From positions 1 to 6,280 of the forward strand of contig CALXGU010000094.1 of the NCBI GenBank assembly GCA_944387905.1: a DNA stretch of 6,280 nucleotides. The letters run 5' to 3'. Both the position numbers and the translations under genes were made by a program. Source of the DNA: an uncultured Clostridia bacterium (GTDB taxonomy: Bacteria; Bacillota; Clostridia; Oscillospirales; QAKW01). Below are positions 5,975-6,280 of the stretch, in pieces (within the stretch, counting starts at the first letter, position 1; the number at the start of each line of letters is the position of its first letter). The notes below the pieces were generated by a model. That model searched no databases. It had not been told where the DNA came from and saw only the letters and a program-made list of their open reading frames with translations.

Positions 5975-6280
5975 ATGGACAAATTTTCTAAAAAAGCTGG
6001 CAGCGCTTTGCAGAACGCACAGGATATCGCATGCGAACTGGGACACACATATATCGGCTCTGAGCACCTGCTGCTCGGTATATTAAAAGAAAGCGAATGC
6101 GTAGCGGCACGGATACTGCTGTCGCGCGGTATAACCTATGACAAGGTGAGAACCCGGCTGTGCGAGCTTGTGGGTACGGGCAGCAAGACGGATCTGAGCG
6201 CTTCGGATATGACTTCACGTACACGCCGCATAATAGAGCAGTCTGTGGTATTTGCCAAAAAATTCGGATTCACCTCAGTC
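5975..6280 (+). CDS. clpC: ATP-dependent Clp protease ATP-binding subunit, ClpC-like (partial, N-terminus only)
   Basis: Only the first 102 residues are present; the frame is open to the window end. Residues 4-50 (FSKKAGSALQNAQDIACELG followed by HTYIGSEHLLLGIL) are the first Clp N-domain repeat. Residues about 76-102 (MTSRTRRIIEQSVVFAKKFG and on) begin the second. The double Clp_N repeat serves as adaptor and substrate docking site in ClpC, an AAA+ unfoldase feeding the ClpP protease in the cytoplasm. The start ATG has GGAG five bases upstream (5966-5969). The GSEHLLLG form and short N-terminus favour ClpC over ClpB, but the AAA+ modules and UVR region that would settle it are outside the window, so the symbol is tentative. 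It is preceded by a terminator rather than by ctsR-mcsA-mcsB. Confidence 0.82.
   Translation, partial: MDKFSKKAGSALQNAQDIACELGHTYIGSEHLLLGILKESECVAARILLSRGITYDKVRTRLCELVGTGSKTDLSASDMTSRTRRIIEQSVVFAKKFGFTSV

Noticed and set aside
5866..6048. Minus-strand 60-codon frame, and a TTGACA on the minus strand near 5917-5922, upstream of clpC
   Set aside because: The TTGACA has no -10 at proper spacing (TATTAT is 20 bases away) and the frame overlaps the Clp start; no ribosome binding site supports it.

Overview
The window looks like a chromosomal piece of a low-to-moderate G+C Firmicute, most likely a gut-type Clostridia (Oscillospiraceae/Ruminococcaceae-like). This is inferred from the AT-rich intergenic regions with consensus sigma-A promoters, GGAGG-type ribosome binding sites, a ClpC-type N-domain, a GtaA-like DUF4965 protein, and a secreted beta-helix protein followed by clostridial-type cysteine repeats. 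No RNA gene, insertion sequence, phage gene or CRISPR array was seen.

Layout. (1) Positions 1-1638, minus strand: 5' part of a large secreted surface protein (signal peptide, GLUG-like/beta-helix rungs, then a cysteine-containing repeat stalk). It is cut by the window start and has a near-perfect sigma-A promoter at 1703-1731. (2) Positions 1807-3590, minus strand: a tight three-gene operon, transcribed in the order YegS/DgkB-type lipid kinase, Nudix hydrolase, type II 3-dehydroquinate dehydratase (aroQ). Both junctions have exactly one base between stop and start codons. Its promoter is at 3618-3647. (3) Positions 3753-5783, plus strand: a 676-residue GtaA-like protein (DUF4964/DUF5127/DUF4965/DUF1793 architecture) with no signal peptide, transcribed divergently from the operon and closed by a clear intrinsic terminator at 5797-5828. 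(4) Positions 5975-6280, plus strand: start of a Clp ATPase (ClpC-like N-domain), cut by the window end. It is separated from the upstream gene by the terminator, and no ctsR-mcsA-mcsB genes precede it.

The lipid kinase, Nudix protein and AroQ are translationally coupled but do not form one obvious pathway (membrane lipid phosphorylation, nucleotide clean-up, shikimate pathway). The other genes appear to be independent transcription units. I see no convincing previously undescribed multi-gene system. The points most worth a second look are the cysteine-per-rung beta-helix protein, the one-base-gap operon, and the apparently cytoplasmic GtaA-like protein.
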